64,000 nucleotides of DNA, taken from contig NZ_KB893644.1 of assembly GCF_000374125.1 (NCBI RefSeq), positions 310,001 to 374,000 of the forward strand, read 5' to 3'. The notes beneath the pieces were generated by a model. That model made no database searches. It saw nothing but the letters and a program-made list of their open reading frames with translations, and had not been told where the DNA came from. The number at the start of each line of letters is the position of its first letter. Within the stretch, counting starts at the first letter, position 1. The DNA is from Niabella aurantiaca DSM 17617 (GTDB lineage Bacteria; Bacteroidota; Bacteroidia; Chitinophagales; Chitinophagaceae). Position numbers and translations under genes: made by a program. Below, piece by piece: positions 35,334-44,320 of the stretch.

Positions 35334-35978
35334 ATGGAAGACGAAAACGAAAATAGAACGCATATCCGGAACCAGGCGCTGCAGCTGTTTATGCAATATG
35401 GTGCGCGTAGCGTGAGTATGGATGATATTGCCTCAGCGGTGGGCAGCAGTAAAAAAACGATTTATCAGTATTATACCGATAAAGACCACCTGGTAGGGGA
35501 TGCGATCGAAAAGGCCTTGCAGGACAATTGTATACAATGCAAGGAATATCACCAGATCTCGGACAATGCGGTGCATGAAGGGTTTCTGGCAATTGAGCAA
35601 ACCTCTGAGCTGTTCCGGAATATGAACCCGGTATTGATGAATGATCTGAAGAAATATCACCCCAAGGCCTACCGGAAATTTTTAGATTATAAGAACGGGT
35701 TCATTTACGATGTCATCGTGGCAAATATAAAACGGGGGATCGGCGAAGGGCTGTACCGGGATGATTTCAATATCGACATCGTTGCGCAGTTCCGGGTAGG
35801 AAGCATTGATATTCTCTTTATGCCGGAATTCTACGGGAAGGTGAAGGAGGGCATGTCCCAGGTTCAGCAGGAAGTATTCTATTTTTTCCTCCACGGAATG
35901 GCTACCGCAAAAGGACAGCGGTTAATTGAAAAATATAAAAAACACAAACCAAAAAATAATTCAGATGCAAAAGATTAG
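35334..35978 (+). CDS. TetR/AcrR-family transcriptional regulator
   Basis: This is a 214-residue regulator likely to control the adjacent efflux genes. The N-terminal helix-turn-helix is MDDIASAVGSSKKTIYQYYT (about residues 27-46), typical of TetR proteins. The C-terminal ligand-binding part has TetR_C character (RGIGEGLYRDDFNIDIVAQF). The open frame begins with a TTG at 35274, but ATG 35334 (MEDENENRTHIRNQAL) starts just before the DNA-binding domain and leaves the palindrome at 35289-35314 upstream as a possible operator. The next gene overlaps its end by 14 bp, so the regulator is the first gene of the efflux operon. Confidence 0.92.
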   Translation: MEDENENRTHIRNQALQLFMQYGARSVSMDDIASAVGSSKKTIYQYYTDKDHLVGDAIEKALQDNCIQCKEYHQISDNAVHEGFLAIEQTSELFRNMNPVLMNDLKKYHPKAYRKFLDYKNGFIYDVIVANIKRGIGEGLYRDDFNIDIVAQFRVGSIDILFMPEFYGKVKEGMSQVQQEVFYFFLHGMATAKGQRLIEKYKKHKPKNNSDAKD

Positions 35979-37305
35979 GTTCATGGTGATGGTGATGGCA
36001 GGACTGATGGCCGCAGGCGGCGGCCGGGCACAGGACAGTACCCATTATTTCACATTGCAGCAGGCCCTCGAGTACGGGCAACAACACAATGTGCAGGTGA
36101 AAAATGCCCTGCTGGATATTAAATTGCAGGAGCAGGTAAACCGGGAGGTTACGGGCAGCGCATATCCGCAGATCAGTGCAAGCGGTGATCTTACCTACAA
36201 TATTAAGTTGATGAACAGCGCAGTACCGGCAGAGTTTTTTGGCGGGGAAGCGGGGAGTTTTGTAAGAATACCTTTTGGTGTAAAATGGACTTCCAGCGGC
36301 GGTTTTGCCCTCAACCAGATTTTATTTGATGGGCAGGTATTTACGGGATTACAAGCCCGTAAAACGCTCATTGAATATAATGAAAAGAATGTTGAGGTAA
36401 CACAGGAAGCGATAAGGCAGAATATTGCAAAGGTCTATTATCAACTGGTGGTTGGCAAAACACAAATAGACTTGCTTGATTCCAACATTGCCTTACTGGA
36501 AAAGAACAAGCATGATACAAAAGTTATGTACGATAATGGTTTTGCTGAAAAGCTGGATATTGATAAGCTGGATGTGCAGCTGGCAAATCTGGGATCACAA
36601 AAAGCCGGCGTTGTAAACCAGATCGTAAACGGCTATCTTGGACTAAAGGTACTGATCGGAATGCCTGTTAAAGAAAATCTTGTTCTTACGGATACGTTGA
36701 CCGACGAGAGTTTAAAAGAGGGAATACTGGAAGCCACGGAGTTTAATTACGGCCAGCGTAAGGATTTTCAGCTCGCGGAAATGGGCGTGAAGTTGAACGA
36801 ATATGATGTTCAGCGTTACAAACGCAGCAAGATCCCAACCCTGATGCTGAACGGATATTTTAATGAAATGGCACAAAGCAATCAGTTTGACCTCTATGGC
36901 AGCCATTCCTACTGGTCTCCCGTAAGCGCTCTGACAGTGAAGCTTAATATACCCATTTTTACGGGCGGGGCAACGAACGCACGTATCGCACAGGCCAAAA
37001 TAAGATTACAGCAAACGCAGAACCAGCTGGAAGCGCTGAAGATCAATATTGATAACGAACGGCAGGCTGCCCAAAATACATTTAAATCTGCCATTACGGA
37101 TATGGATTATCAGAAACAGAACATGGCGTTGGCAGAGAACGTATATCAGCAAACCAAGAAGAAATATGAAATGGGTACCGGCAGCCAGATCGAGATCGAC
37201 AATGCACGGGTACAGCTGCAGACAGCGCAGACCAACTACTACAATGCCCTGTACAATGCTGTTGTGGCAAAAGTAGATTTCTTAAAAGCCGTAGGTAAAT
37301 TTTAA
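35965..37305 (+). CDS. TolC-family outer-membrane efflux protein
   Basis: This is the outer-membrane channel of a tripartite efflux pump. It has 446 residues with a signal peptide ending MAAGGGRAQD. Two outer-membrane-efflux repeats show the long coiled-coil helices of the family, such as QEAIRQNIAKVYYQLVVGKTQ and the C-terminal MGTGSQIEIDNARVQLQTAQ. The start is ATG 35965, inside the end of the TetR gene. A TTG-initiated frame from 35926 would add a lysine- and asparagine-rich stretch and hide the signal peptide. It precedes the membrane-fusion protein by 27 bp. Confidence 0.92.
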   Translation: MQKIRFMVMVMAGLMAAGGGRAQDSTHYFTLQQALEYGQQHNVQVKNALLDIKLQEQVNREVTGSAYPQISASGDLTYNIKLMNSAVPAEFFGGEAGSFVRIPFGVKWTSSGGFALNQILFDGQVFTGLQARKTLIEYNEKNVEVTQEAIRQNIAKVYYQLVVGKTQIDLLDSNIALLEKNKHDTKVMYDNGFAEKLDIDKLDVQLANLGSQKAGVVNQIVNGYLGLKVLIGMPVKENLVLTDTLTDESLKEGILEATEFNYGQRKDFQLAEMGVKLNEYDVQRYKRSKIPTLMLNGYFNEMAQSNQFDLYGSHSYWSPVSALTVKLNIPIFTGGATNARIAQAKIRLQQTQNQLEALKINIDNERQAAQNTFKSAITDMDYQKQNMALAENVYQQTKKKYEMGTGSQIEIDNARVQLQTAQTNYYNALYNAVVAKVDFLKAVGKF

Positions 37306-37332
37306 CATCCAAACTATTTAATACTATATTTT

Positions 37333-38535
37333 ATGCACAGCGTTTTAAAAACCACATTGACGATCACTGCTTTTGCACTGGTGCTTTACTCCTGCGGAGG
37401 CGGAAAGGAGAAAGGGAAAGTGGGTGACCTCAAAGCCAAAATCGAAAAGCTGAAAGCCGAGCAGAAGAAGAACAATGATGAGCTGACCAAATTAGAAACA
37501 GAGCTGGCAAAGCTGGAACCCAATACCGTTAAGGCAAAATTTGTAACCATACAGCCCATCGGCAGCGACGCATTTAATCATTACATCGACTTGCAGGGTA
37601 AGATCGATGCCAAGAACAGTGCCTACGTAGCGCCGAAAGGGGCGGGTGGGGTAGTAAGGGCCATTTATGTGAAGCAGGGAGATCATGTCCGGAAGGGACA
37701 AACTGTGCTGAAGCTGGATGATGCCGTACAGCGCCAGCAGGTGATCGCAGCAGAGCAGCAGACGGGCCAGATCAAGGCGCAGCTGAAGCTGGCACAAACG
37801 ACCTACGAGCGGCAGAAAAACCTGTGGGCAAACAACATTGGTGCCGAGATACAGGTGATCCAGGCAAAGACCAATGTAGATGCGCTGACCAGTCAGTTAC
37901 GTGCAGCCGAAGCACAGGTGAAACAGGCAAAGGATCAATTGAGTTATACAAATGTTACAACAGACATCAGTGGCACTGTGGATCAGGTGAACGTACGGGT
38001 TGGTGAAGTTTTTTCGGGAGGAGGGCTTCTGGCACAAATTGTAATTATTAATACATCAGTACTTAGGCTGGTGGTAAATGTTCCGGAAACCTATATCGAC
38101 CGGATCAAAGTAGGAACACCGCTGAAGATCACGTTGCCCGATGCCGGTAATAAAGAGATCTCAGCAAAGGCCAGCGTAGTGAGCAAGCTGATCGACCCGA
38201 CAACCCGTTCATTCTATGTGGAAGCTGCCGTGCCGCAGGATCCGTCCATCCGGGCCAACCAGCTCGCAAAAGTGCAGATCCAGGATTACAGCTCCGGTGA
38301 TGCCATTACGGTACCCGTCAATACCCTGCAAACAGATGAAGAAGGAAAGTTTGTGCTGGTAGCAGCAAAAGAGGGAAGCAACCTGGTGGCCCGGAAAAAA
38401 AGAGTGGTGGTAGGTGAGCTGTACCGCGATAAACTGGAGATCAGGTCCGGACTGGCAAACGGTGATCAGCTGATCACGGAAGGGTTCCAGAGCCTGTATG
38501 ACGGGCAGATAGTGACCACAGAGGCTTCAAAATAA
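37333..38535 (+). CDS. RND efflux membrane-fusion lipoprotein (HlyD/AcrA-like)
   Basis: This periplasmic adaptor links the RND pump to the TolC-like channel. The lipoprotein signal ends ALVLYSCGGG (cysteine near residue 21). Immediately after it comes a charged coiled coil (about 28-66, KAKIEKLKAEQKKNNDEL), which is an extra element compared with AcrA. The lipoyl/barrel-sandwich halves are VRAIYVKQGDHVRKGQTVLKL and DISGTVDQVNVRVGEVFSGG. Beta-barrel and membrane-proximal domains follow. It has 400 residues and lies in a tight operon with the channel and pump genes. Confidence 0.93.
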   Translation: MHSVLKTTLTITAFALVLYSCGGGKEKGKVGDLKAKIEKLKAEQKKNNDELTKLETELAKLEPNTVKAKFVTIQPIGSDAFNHYIDLQGKIDAKNSAYVAPKGAGGVVRAIYVKQGDHVRKGQTVLKLDDAVQRQQVIAAEQQTGQIKAQLKLAQTTYERQKNLWANNIGAEIQVIQAKTNVDALTSQLRAAEAQVKQAKDQLSYTNVTTDISGTVDQVNVRVGEVFSGGGLLAQIVIINTSVLRLVVNVPETYIDRIKVGTPLKITLPDAGNKEISAKASVVSKLIDPTTRSFYVEAAVPQDPSIRANQLAKVQIQDYSSGDAITVPVNTLQTDEEGKFVLVAAKEGSNLVARKKRVVVGELYRDKLEIRSGLANGDQLITEGFQSLYDGQIVTTEASK

Positions 38536-38577
38536 ATTGAGTAGGCATAGGCTTATCTTACTACAAATAATGCACAT

Positions 38578-41500
38578 ATGAGTATCTTAGAAGATTTTTT
38601 AGGAAAGAGCAAGAGATTTAAACCTACTGATTGGGCGGTAAAGAACCGGACAACACTTTATTTGATCATCCTGATGGTTTCCCTGTTTGGAGTGTACAAA
38701 TTCGTTTCCACTCCAAAGGAAAGTTTTCCGGATGTAGTGATCCCCAATGTATATATATCTACCATTTATGTGGGAAACTCGCCCAAGGATATTGAGAACC
38801 TGGTAACACAGCCCATTGAAAAACAGCTGAAAGGTATGACCGGCGTGAAGGTTACCAAGGTAACCAGCAGCTCCTTCCAGGATTATTCATCCATCATGGT
38901 AGAATTTGGTTCGGACGAAAAAGTGGAAGTGGCGTTGCAGAAAGTGAAGGATGCGATCGATAAAGCCCGGCAGGACCTGCCTACGGACCTTACCCAGGAG
39001 CCAACGGCACTGGAAGTGAGCATGTCTGAAATGCCTATTATGTATGTGAACCTGAGTGGCGATATAGACCGGGTACGGCTGAAGGAATATGCAGATAAAA
39101 TGAAGGACCGGATCGAGGAGCTGTCGCAGATCACGCGGGTAGACCTGGTAGGCGCACCGGAACGGGAGTTCCAGGTGAATGTGGACAATGCTAAAATGCA
39201 GGCGGCAGGCATCACTTTTGATGATATTGCCAATGCTGTAAAATATGAAAATGCAGACATTTCCGGCGGCTTGCTGGAAGTGGGCAATATGCGGCGTAAC
39301 CTGCAATTGAAAGGGCAGTTTAAAACAGCCAGGGATATTGAAGAAGTGATCGTACGCAACAATACCGGCAACCCGATCTACCTGAAGAATATTGCCACCA
39401 TAAAAGATACCATCAAGGAAACCGACAGCTATGCCCGGCTGGATGGGAAAACAGTATTGACGCTGAACATTGTAAAACGCAGCGGGGAAAATCTTATTGA
39501 GACCAGCGATGCCGTGAAAAACATCAGCGAGGAAATGAAGAAGACGGTGTTCCCCCAGAACCTGCAGGTGACCGTTACCGGCGATCAGAGCATCTCAACC
39601 AGGACCTCGTTCAACGACCTGGTGAACTCCATTGTGATCGGGTTCATACTGGTATTGATCATCCTGATGTTCTTTATGGGATTAACCAATGCCTTCTTTG
39701 TGGCATTGAGCGTACCACTCAGTATGTTTGTGGCCTTTATGTTCATACCGGTTGGGGAGGCCTTCATCGGAACCAATATTACGCTCAATTTCATGGTGCT
39801 TTTTGCGCTGTTGTTCGGATTGGGAATTATTGTGGATGATGCCATCGTGGTGATCGAGAATACGCACCGGATATTTACGGAAGCAAAAGGGAAGATAAAC
39901 GCGCAACGGGCTTCCATGCTCGCTGCCGGTGAAGTCTTTGTTCCGGTCCTTGCCGGAACGCTGACCACCCTGGCGCCGTTTTTCCCATTGCTGTTCTGGC
40001 CGGGGATCATCGGTAAGTTCATGATCTATCTGCCGTTGATGCTGATCTTTACGCTGGCGGCCTCGCTGGTGGTGGCCTTCCTCATGAACCCGGTATTTGC
40101 CGTGGATTTTATGAACCACCCGGATAACCCGGAGCAGAAAAAGAAATCAGATGTGTTCCGCTCCAGACCCTTTTTGGTAATGGTGGTCATCGGCGTGCTC
40201 TTCGATCTGATCGGCATTCCCCTGGGAAAAGGAAGCATCGCTTTCTTTATAGGGAACCTGTCCCTGTTCCTTGCCATCCTTACAGTACTGCATGTTTACT
40301 TTTTTGATGACTGGATCCATAAATTCCAGAACAAGGCGCTGCCCTGGATCATGGGACATTATGAAGATCTGCTGCGCTGGGCGCTGAAGGGATGGAGGCC
40401 TGTTTGGCTGCTGCTGGGCGCTTTAGGATTATTGATCTTTTCTTTTATGCTGTTTGGCGCTTCAGCGGGGGCGGGCAGGACCAAAGTGGTCTTCTTCCCA
40501 TCCTCTGATCCCAATTTTATTTATGTGTACCTGAAGCTGCCCAGCGGAACAGATGTAAAATATACGGATTCTATTACGCGCAGCCTGGAGGCCAAGGTGA
40601 ACCAAGCCCTGGATATAGACCCCGTCAAAGGAAAAAAGAACCGGATCGTGGAAAGTGTGATCGCCAACGTGGCCGTTGGTGCGGCTGATCCGAATAGCGG
40701 CGACAGAAGTACCCGCAGCAACCTGGGACGTATTCAGGTTTCCTTTGTGGAGTTTGAAAAACGGCACGGCGTAAGCACGGCGCCTTATCTGACCAAAGTG
40801 CGCCAGGCTATCAAGAACATACCTGGTGCGGAGATCTCCGTGGAACAGGAGCAGAATGGACCGCCTACAGAACCGCCGATCAATATTGAGGTGGCCAGTG
40901 AAGAATTTGATAACCTGCTTCCGACTGCGGTTGATCTGAAAAACTACCTGGACAGCCTGCAGATCCCCGGTGTGGAAGAACTGAAGATGGATGTGGATCT
41001 GAGCAGCCCCGAGGTTACCCTGAAAGTGAACCGGGAACGGGCGCTGAGCGAAGGAGTATCGTCCTCGCAGATCGGGATGCAGATCCGTACCGCCCTGTTT
41101 GGTAATGAGGCCAGTAAGATCAAGAACGGAAAGGATGAGTATAAGATCTATGTCCGCAATACCGAGCTGCAACGTAAGAACCTTACGGACCTGCTGAACA
41201 TGAATATAGTATTCCGGGATATGGCCACGGGAAAAGTAAAAAGTGTTCCGATCAGTTCGGTAGTGGATGTTGATTACACCAATACGCTGGGAAGTGTGCA
41301 GCGGAAGAACCAGAAACGGATGATCACCCTGCGCAGCAACGTGCTGGAGGCAGAGGGCTATACGCCTACGGCGGTAAATGCACAGATAAAATCCGCCATT
41401 GATAATTTCCACGCAACCGGCGATGATGTTACGATCAGGCAAACCGGGGAGGGGGAACAGCAGGCGGAAACAGGAGCGTTCCTGGGCAAAGCATTGCTGA

Positions 41501-42264
41501 TCGCCCTGGGGCTGATCCTGCTGATACTGGTGGCACAGTTTAACTCTATGAGTAAATCGGTGATCATCTTAACGGAGATCGTTTTCAGCATCATCGGGGT
41601 ATTATTGGGCTTTACCATTACAGGTATGGCAATATCGGTAGTAATGACCGGGGTGGGAATTCTCGGGCTGGCCGGTATCGTAATTAAGAACGGTATCCTG
41701 GTGATCGAATTTGCGGACGAGCTCAGAGCGCGCGGATTGCGGACGCGGGAGGCGGTGATACAGGCGGGTAAAACGCGGATCATCCCGGTGCTGTTGACCG
41801 CCCTGGCAGCGATCATGGCATTGATCCCGCTGGCGGTTGGGTTTAACATCAATTTTGTGACCATGTTCTCCGAGCTCAATCCAAAGATCTTCTTTGGCGG
41901 TGATAATGTGATGTTCTGGAAGCCGCTTTCCTGGACCATCATCTTTGGTCTGGCTTTTGCGTTCTTTATGACCCTGGTAATGGTACCCAGTATGTACCTG
42001 ATCGCAGAGCGGCTGAAGCGGCCCATGCGCCAGCAATACGGCGGTAAATGGATCTCTTTCCTGGGTATTCCTCCTTTTACATTGGTGTTCGCTTATTTGG
42101 CGATAGTAACAACCATGCTGAAACCGGTTCGTTCGTTTTATGGGATCAGCAAAAAGGTTATGCGCGTGTTGGCTGTGTTCGTAATACCGTTTCTTGCTTT
42201 GTTGCTGATCTACTATATTGGACGCTTTTTCAAATGGCTGGGAAACAGGAGATCAGGAAAATGA
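38578..42264 (+). CDS. RND-family efflux transporter, inner-membrane subunit
   Basis: This is the proton-driven pump of the tripartite system. At 1228 residues it is nearly 200 longer than AcrB. The first helix starts LYLIILMVSLFGVYKF. The proton-relay aspartates are in GIIVDDAIVVIEN (near residue 420). The excess length lies in two places. One is an insertion after the first helix bundle (about 525-600) with extra hydrophobic segments, FLVMVVIGVLFDLIGIPLG and GNLSLFLAILTVLHVYF. The other is a C-terminal extension (about 1150-1228) with two further hydrophobic segments. Similar forms are known in Bacteroidota. The substrate is unknown. A hairpin at 42354-42380 follows the gene. Confidence 0.93.
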   Translation: MSILEDFLGKSKRFKPTDWAVKNRTTLYLIILMVSLFGVYKFVSTPKESFPDVVIPNVYISTIYVGNSPKDIENLVTQPIEKQLKGMTGVKVTKVTSSSFQDYSSIMVEFGSDEKVEVALQKVKDAIDKARQDLPTDLTQEPTALEVSMSEMPIMYVNLSGDIDRVRLKEYADKMKDRIEELSQITRVDLVGAPEREFQVNVDNAKMQAAGITFDDIANAVKYENADISGGLLEVGNMRRNLQLKGQFKTARDIEEVIVRNNTGNPIYLKNIATIKDTIKETDSYARLDGKTVLTLNIVKRSGENLIETSDAVKNISEEMKKTVFPQNLQVTVTGDQSISTRTSFNDLVNSIVIGFILVLIILMFFMGLTNAFFVALSVPLSMFVAFMFIPVGEAFIGTNITLNFMVLFALLFGLGIIVDDAIVVIENTHRIFTEAKGKINAQRASMLAAGEVFVPVLAGTLTTLAPFFPLLFWPGIIGKFMIYLPLMLIFTLAASLVVAFLMNPVFAVDFMNHPDNPEQKKKSDVFRSRPFLVMVVIGVLFDLIGIPLGKGSIAFFIGNLSLFLAILTVLHVYFFDDWIHKFQNKALPWIMGHYEDLLRWALKGWRPVWLLLGALGLLIFSFMLFGASAGAGRTKVVFFPSSDPNFIYVYLKLPSGTDVKYTDSITRSLEAKVNQALDIDPVKGKKNRIVESVIANVAVGAADPNSGDRSTRSNLGRIQVSFVEFEKRHGVSTAPYLTKVRQAIKNIPGAEISVEQEQNGPPTEPPINIEVASEEFDNLLPTAVDLKNYLDSLQIPGVEELKMDVDLSSPEVTLKVNRERALSEGVSSSQIGMQIRTALFGNEASKIKNGKDEYKIYVRNTELQRKNLTDLLNMNIVFRDMATGKVKSVPISSVVDVDYTNTLGSVQRKNQKRMITLRSNVLEAEGYTPTAVNAQIKSAIDNFHATGDDVTIRQTGEGEQQAETGAFLGKALLIALGLILLILVAQFNSMSKSVIILTEIVFSIIGVLLGFTITGMAISVVMTGVGILGLAGIVIKNGILVIEFADELRARGLRTREAVIQAGKTRIIPVLLTALAAIMALIPLAVGFNINFVTMFSELNPKIFFGGDNVMFWKPLSWTIIFGLAFAFFMTLVMVPSMYLIAERLKRPMRQQYGGKWISFLGIPPFTLVFAYLAIVTTMLKPVRSFYGISKKVMRVLAVFVIPFLALLLIYYIGRFFKWLGNRRSGK

Positions 42265-42353
42265 TTCGACGTAAATAAACTGTAAATACGACGGAAAAGA
42301 GCCGGTAACAACGGCCAGATATTAAAGATCCCATTAACCTTGCAATAGAACAC

Positions 42354-42380
42354 AAACGGCGACTCACAAGGTCGCCGTTT
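42354..42380 (+). terminator. probable terminator of the efflux operon
   Basis: AAACGGCGAC (42354-42363) pairs with GTCGCCGTTT (42371-42380) around a 7-nt loop, followed by ATTTGTT. It lies about 90 bp after the RND gene stop. Confidence 0.7.
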
Positions 42381-42438
42381 ATTTGTTACAGACCTTTGTT
42401 ATGCTGGACTTTAAGTCTCGTATAACAACTAATAAACA

Positions 42439-42467
42439 TAAAAAAAAGCTCCTGTTCAGGAGCTTTT
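42439..42467 (-). terminator. rho-independent terminator of the RRM gene
   Basis: AAAAGCTCCT (42444-42453) pairs with AGGAGCTTTT (42458-42467). On the minus strand the stem is followed by a run of T. It lies 20 bp beyond the stop of the RNA-binding protein gene. Confidence 0.85.
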
Positions 42468-42487
42468 CTATCCGTTATGGAATTCAA

Positions 42488-42826
42488 TTAATAACGATCG
42501 CGGTATCCGCCTCCGCCGCCTTTGTATCCGCCTCCGCCCTGGCCAAAGCTTCTTTTTTTGTAGCCACCGCCGCCGGCGCCACCTTCTTTAGGACGGCTTT
42601 CGTTTACAACGATGTTTCTGCTGTCAACTTCTGTACCGTTCAAAGCTTCGATGGCAGCCTTGGCTTCTTCATCGTTTGCCATTTCTACAAATCCAAAACC
42701 TTTGCTGCGGTTTGTGAATTTGTCAGATACGATTTTTGCAGATGTTACTTCCCCATAAGGAGCAAATAAGTTTTGCAGGTCCTGGTCTTTCAGGTTCCAG
42801 CTTAGGTTTCCTACGTAAATGTTCAT
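42488..42826 (-). CDS. glycine-rich RRM RNA-binding protein
   Basis: This 112-residue protein has one RNA-recognition motif (about 1-80) with the RNP2 motif NIYVGNLSW and the RNP1 motif SKGFGFVEM. A glycine-rich tail (GGAGGGGYKKRSFGQ and on) carries several aromatic and basic residues. It resembles the cold-inducible Rbp proteins of cyanobacteria and plant glycine-rich proteins. It likely acts as an RNA chaperone in the cytoplasm. It is monocistronic, with its own terminator and a promoter about 105 bp upstream, leaving a 5' leader of roughly 100 nt that could control expression. Confidence 0.93.
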   Translation of the reverse strand: MNIYVGNLSWNLKDQDLQNLFAPYGEVTSAKIVSDKFTNRSKGFGFVEMANDEEAKAAIEALNGTEVDSRNIVVNESRPKEGGAGGGGYKKRSFGQGGGGYKGGGGGYRDRY

Positions 42827-42931
42827 TTTGTTTGAATTTTAAAAAATAAAAGAGTGCTAAAACAGTACCAAATTCAATGAACATTAAAAATATTCCGAAA
42901 CTTTTACTGAAAGAACACTGTAATCTAATAT

Positions 42932-42962
42932 CAAATATAGGCTAATTTCTTGGCTGCCCAAT
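42932..42962 (-). promoter_or_regulatory. Bacteroidota-type promoter of the RRM gene
   Basis: Read on the minus strand: ATTG (42962-42959), a 19-bp spacer, then TATATTTG (42939-42932), a perfect TAnnTTTG -7 box. Transcription should start near 42925, giving a leader of about 100 nt. Confidence 0.75.
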
Positions 42963-42981
42963 TTTTTTTGGCATAAATAAC

Positions 42982-43012
42982 AAAAAAAACACACCCGGAA
43001 GGTGTGTTTTTT
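42982..43012 (-). terminator. rho-independent terminator after rplI
   Basis: AACACACC (42988-42995) pairs with GGTGTGTT (43001-43008), extended by flanking A/T runs. On the minus strand it lies about 20 bp after the rplI stop and ends in a T-run; it could also work in the other direction. Confidence 0.85.
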
Positions 43013-43032
43013 AAAAACTTCAGAAAACTGCC

Positions 43033-43479
43033 TTATTCCGCCACCACTTCGAATTCAACTTCGGTGCTGTGACCTCCGCCAAAATCGATGGTTGCCTTAT
43101 AAGTTCCCAGTTCTTTGATATCGTCGGTGATATGGATCTTTTTACGGTCAATTTCATAACCTTTTTGCTCGCGGATCGCCCGGCTCAGCTGCAGGTTGGT
43201 AACGCTTCCAAAGATCTTACCGCTGGTTCCTGTTTTCGCACCCAGTTTCAGGGGGGCTGCGTTCAGTTTCGCAATAACGCTGTTGATCTCAGCCAGCATG
43301 GCTGCTTCTTTTTTGCGCGATTGTTTCAGACGTTCTTCCAGCTGTTTTTTGTTGCTGTTGTTGTTTTCAACAGCTAATTTACGGGGGATCAGATAGTTAC
43401 GGGCATATCCGTTTTTGACGTTCACTACCTCGTTGGCAGCGCCCAGATTATCCACATCCTGGATCAGGATTATTTCCAT
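43033..43479 (-). CDS. rplI: 50S ribosomal protein L9
   Basis: L9 is a structural protein of the large ribosomal subunit. The N-terminal signature MEIILIQDVDNLGAANEVVN and GYARNYLIPRKLA are diagnostic. A long central helix (KQLEERLKQSRKKEAAMLAE) links to the C-terminal domain, which ends with GTYKATIDFGGGHSTEVEFE. Its length of 148 residues is normal. It is the last gene of the rpsF-rpsR-rplI cluster, but 158 bp separate it from rpsR. This gap holds the heptamer array 43589-43637 and is longer than usual for this operon. Confidence 0.97.
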   Translation of the reverse strand: MEIILIQDVDNLGAANEVVNVKNGYARNYLIPRKLAVENNNSNKKQLEERLKQSRKKEAAMLAEINSVIAKLNAAPLKLGAKTGTSGKIFGSVTNLQLSRAIREQKGYEIDRKKIHITDDIKELGTYKATIDFGGGHSTEVEFEVVAE

Positions 43480-43588
43480 TGTTTTTGCTGCCTGCTTACC
43501 GCAGGCGGGTTTTAGCTCCCGGAGCCCAATCGGCGATTGTGACTGTCTGGCGCCGCAGCGCCATTAGGGATGGTTACTAATTTAAAGT

Positions 43589-43637
43589 GAACAGGCAATA
43601 GGGAATGGTCAATGGACTATTCCCTATTGCGCATTGC
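43589..43637 (-). repeat. inverted heptamer half-arrays between rpsR and rplI
   Basis: On the minus strand, seven 7-bp units start immediately after the rpsR stop codon. The first three are of xxAATxx type (GCAATGC, GCAATAG, then a GGAATA unit); the next ones are the complementary type with ATT or GTT. As a result CAATAGGGAAT (43596-43606) and ATTCCCTATTG (43619-43629) form a perfect 11-bp stem with a 12-nt loop. No T-run follows. Confidence 0.75.
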
Positions 43638-43901
43638 CTATTTTAAAAGATCGGTTACGTAAGGTAACAAAGCCATTTGACGGGCTTTTTTCACCGCGTC
43701 AGAAACCCGGCGCTGAAATTTCAGGCTGTTTCCGGTTAAGCGGCGGGGCAGCAATTTACCCTGCTCGTTCAGGAATTTTTTCAGGAACTCTACGTCTTTA
43801 TAATCTACGTAGCGGATGCCATATTTTTTAAAACGACAAAACTTTTTAACGCGCTTGTCGGTCTTAATGGCCGTCAGGTATTTGATTTCGTTTTTTGCCA
43901 T
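43638..43901 (-). CDS. rpsR: 30S ribosomal protein S18
   Basis: S18 is a small-subunit ribosomal protein that pairs with S6. It has 87 residues with the typical core [35 protein letters not shown] and a C-terminal [11 protein letters not shown]. It starts 3 bp after rpsF on the minus strand. No zinc-binding cysteine cluster is seen, only a single cysteine in KKFCRF. After its stop codon comes the heptamer array, not a direct junction to rplI. Confidence 0.97.
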   Translation of the reverse strand: MAKNEIKYLTAIKTDKRVKKFCRFKKYGIRYVDYKDVEFLKKFLNEQGKLLPRRLTGNSLKFQRRVSDAVKKARQMALLPYVTDLLK

Positions 43902-43904
43902 AAC

Positions 43905-44261
43905 TTAAGCCTCCACTGCTTTTTCGGTTCCTGTTTTAACGCCACTGTTCTTTTTTGCATTGTACTCGACGGCGAATTTATCGAGTTTTGTGCAGAGGTG
44001 ACGCAGTACGGTCTCGTCACGCAGAAGCTGTATTTTCAGCTTCTCATTGAAGTCGGATGGCGCAGTATACTCCAGCACCCAGTACAAACCGGTTGTTTTT
44101 TTCTGGATCGGATACGCCAGTGATTTCAGTCCCCAGGGGTTTTCATACACGATAGAGCCACCTGCTTCAGTTACCAGACCGGCAAATTTTTTCTGAGCAG
44201 CTTTGAACTCATCTTCGCTTAAAACCGGGGTAAAAATCACCATCAATTCATAATTGTTCAT
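43905..44261 (-). CDS. rpsF: 30S ribosomal protein S6
   Basis: S6 is a small-subunit ribosomal protein and the first gene of the cluster. It has 118 residues with NNYELMVIFTPVLSEDEF, GLKSLAYPIQKKTTGLYWVL and LLRDETVLRHLCTKLDKF, followed by a short charged tail. A TATCTTTG -7 box and a leader hairpin lie upstream at 44321-44328 and 44297-44316. There is no ssb gene between rpsF and rpsR, in contrast to many Firmicutes. Confidence 0.97.
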   Translation of the reverse strand: MNNYELMVIFTPVLSEDEFKAAQKKFAGLVTEAGGSIVYENPWGLKSLAYPIQKKTTGLYWVLEYTAPSDFNEKLKIQLLRDETVLRHLCTKLDKFAVEYNAKKNSGVKTGTEKAVEA

Positions 44262-44296
44262 TACCCAATTGTTTTTTAAAAAATAAATAAATAAGA

Positions 44297-44316
44297 CCCT
44301 CAGGATATCCTAAGGG
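44297..44316 (-). promoter_or_regulatory. leader hairpin of the rpsF operon
   Basis: CCCTCAGGAT (44297-44306) and ATCCTAAGGG (44307-44316) are complementary except for one position that becomes G-U in RNA. It lies at the start of the expected rpsF transcript. It might bind S6:S18, but the bulged CCG known from that regulatory motif is not visible. Confidence 0.4.
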
Positions 44317-44320
44317 GCTG

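Noticed and set aside
40462-41442. A 326-codon minus-strand open frame
   Set aside because: It lies fully inside the RND transporter and is a shadow frame.
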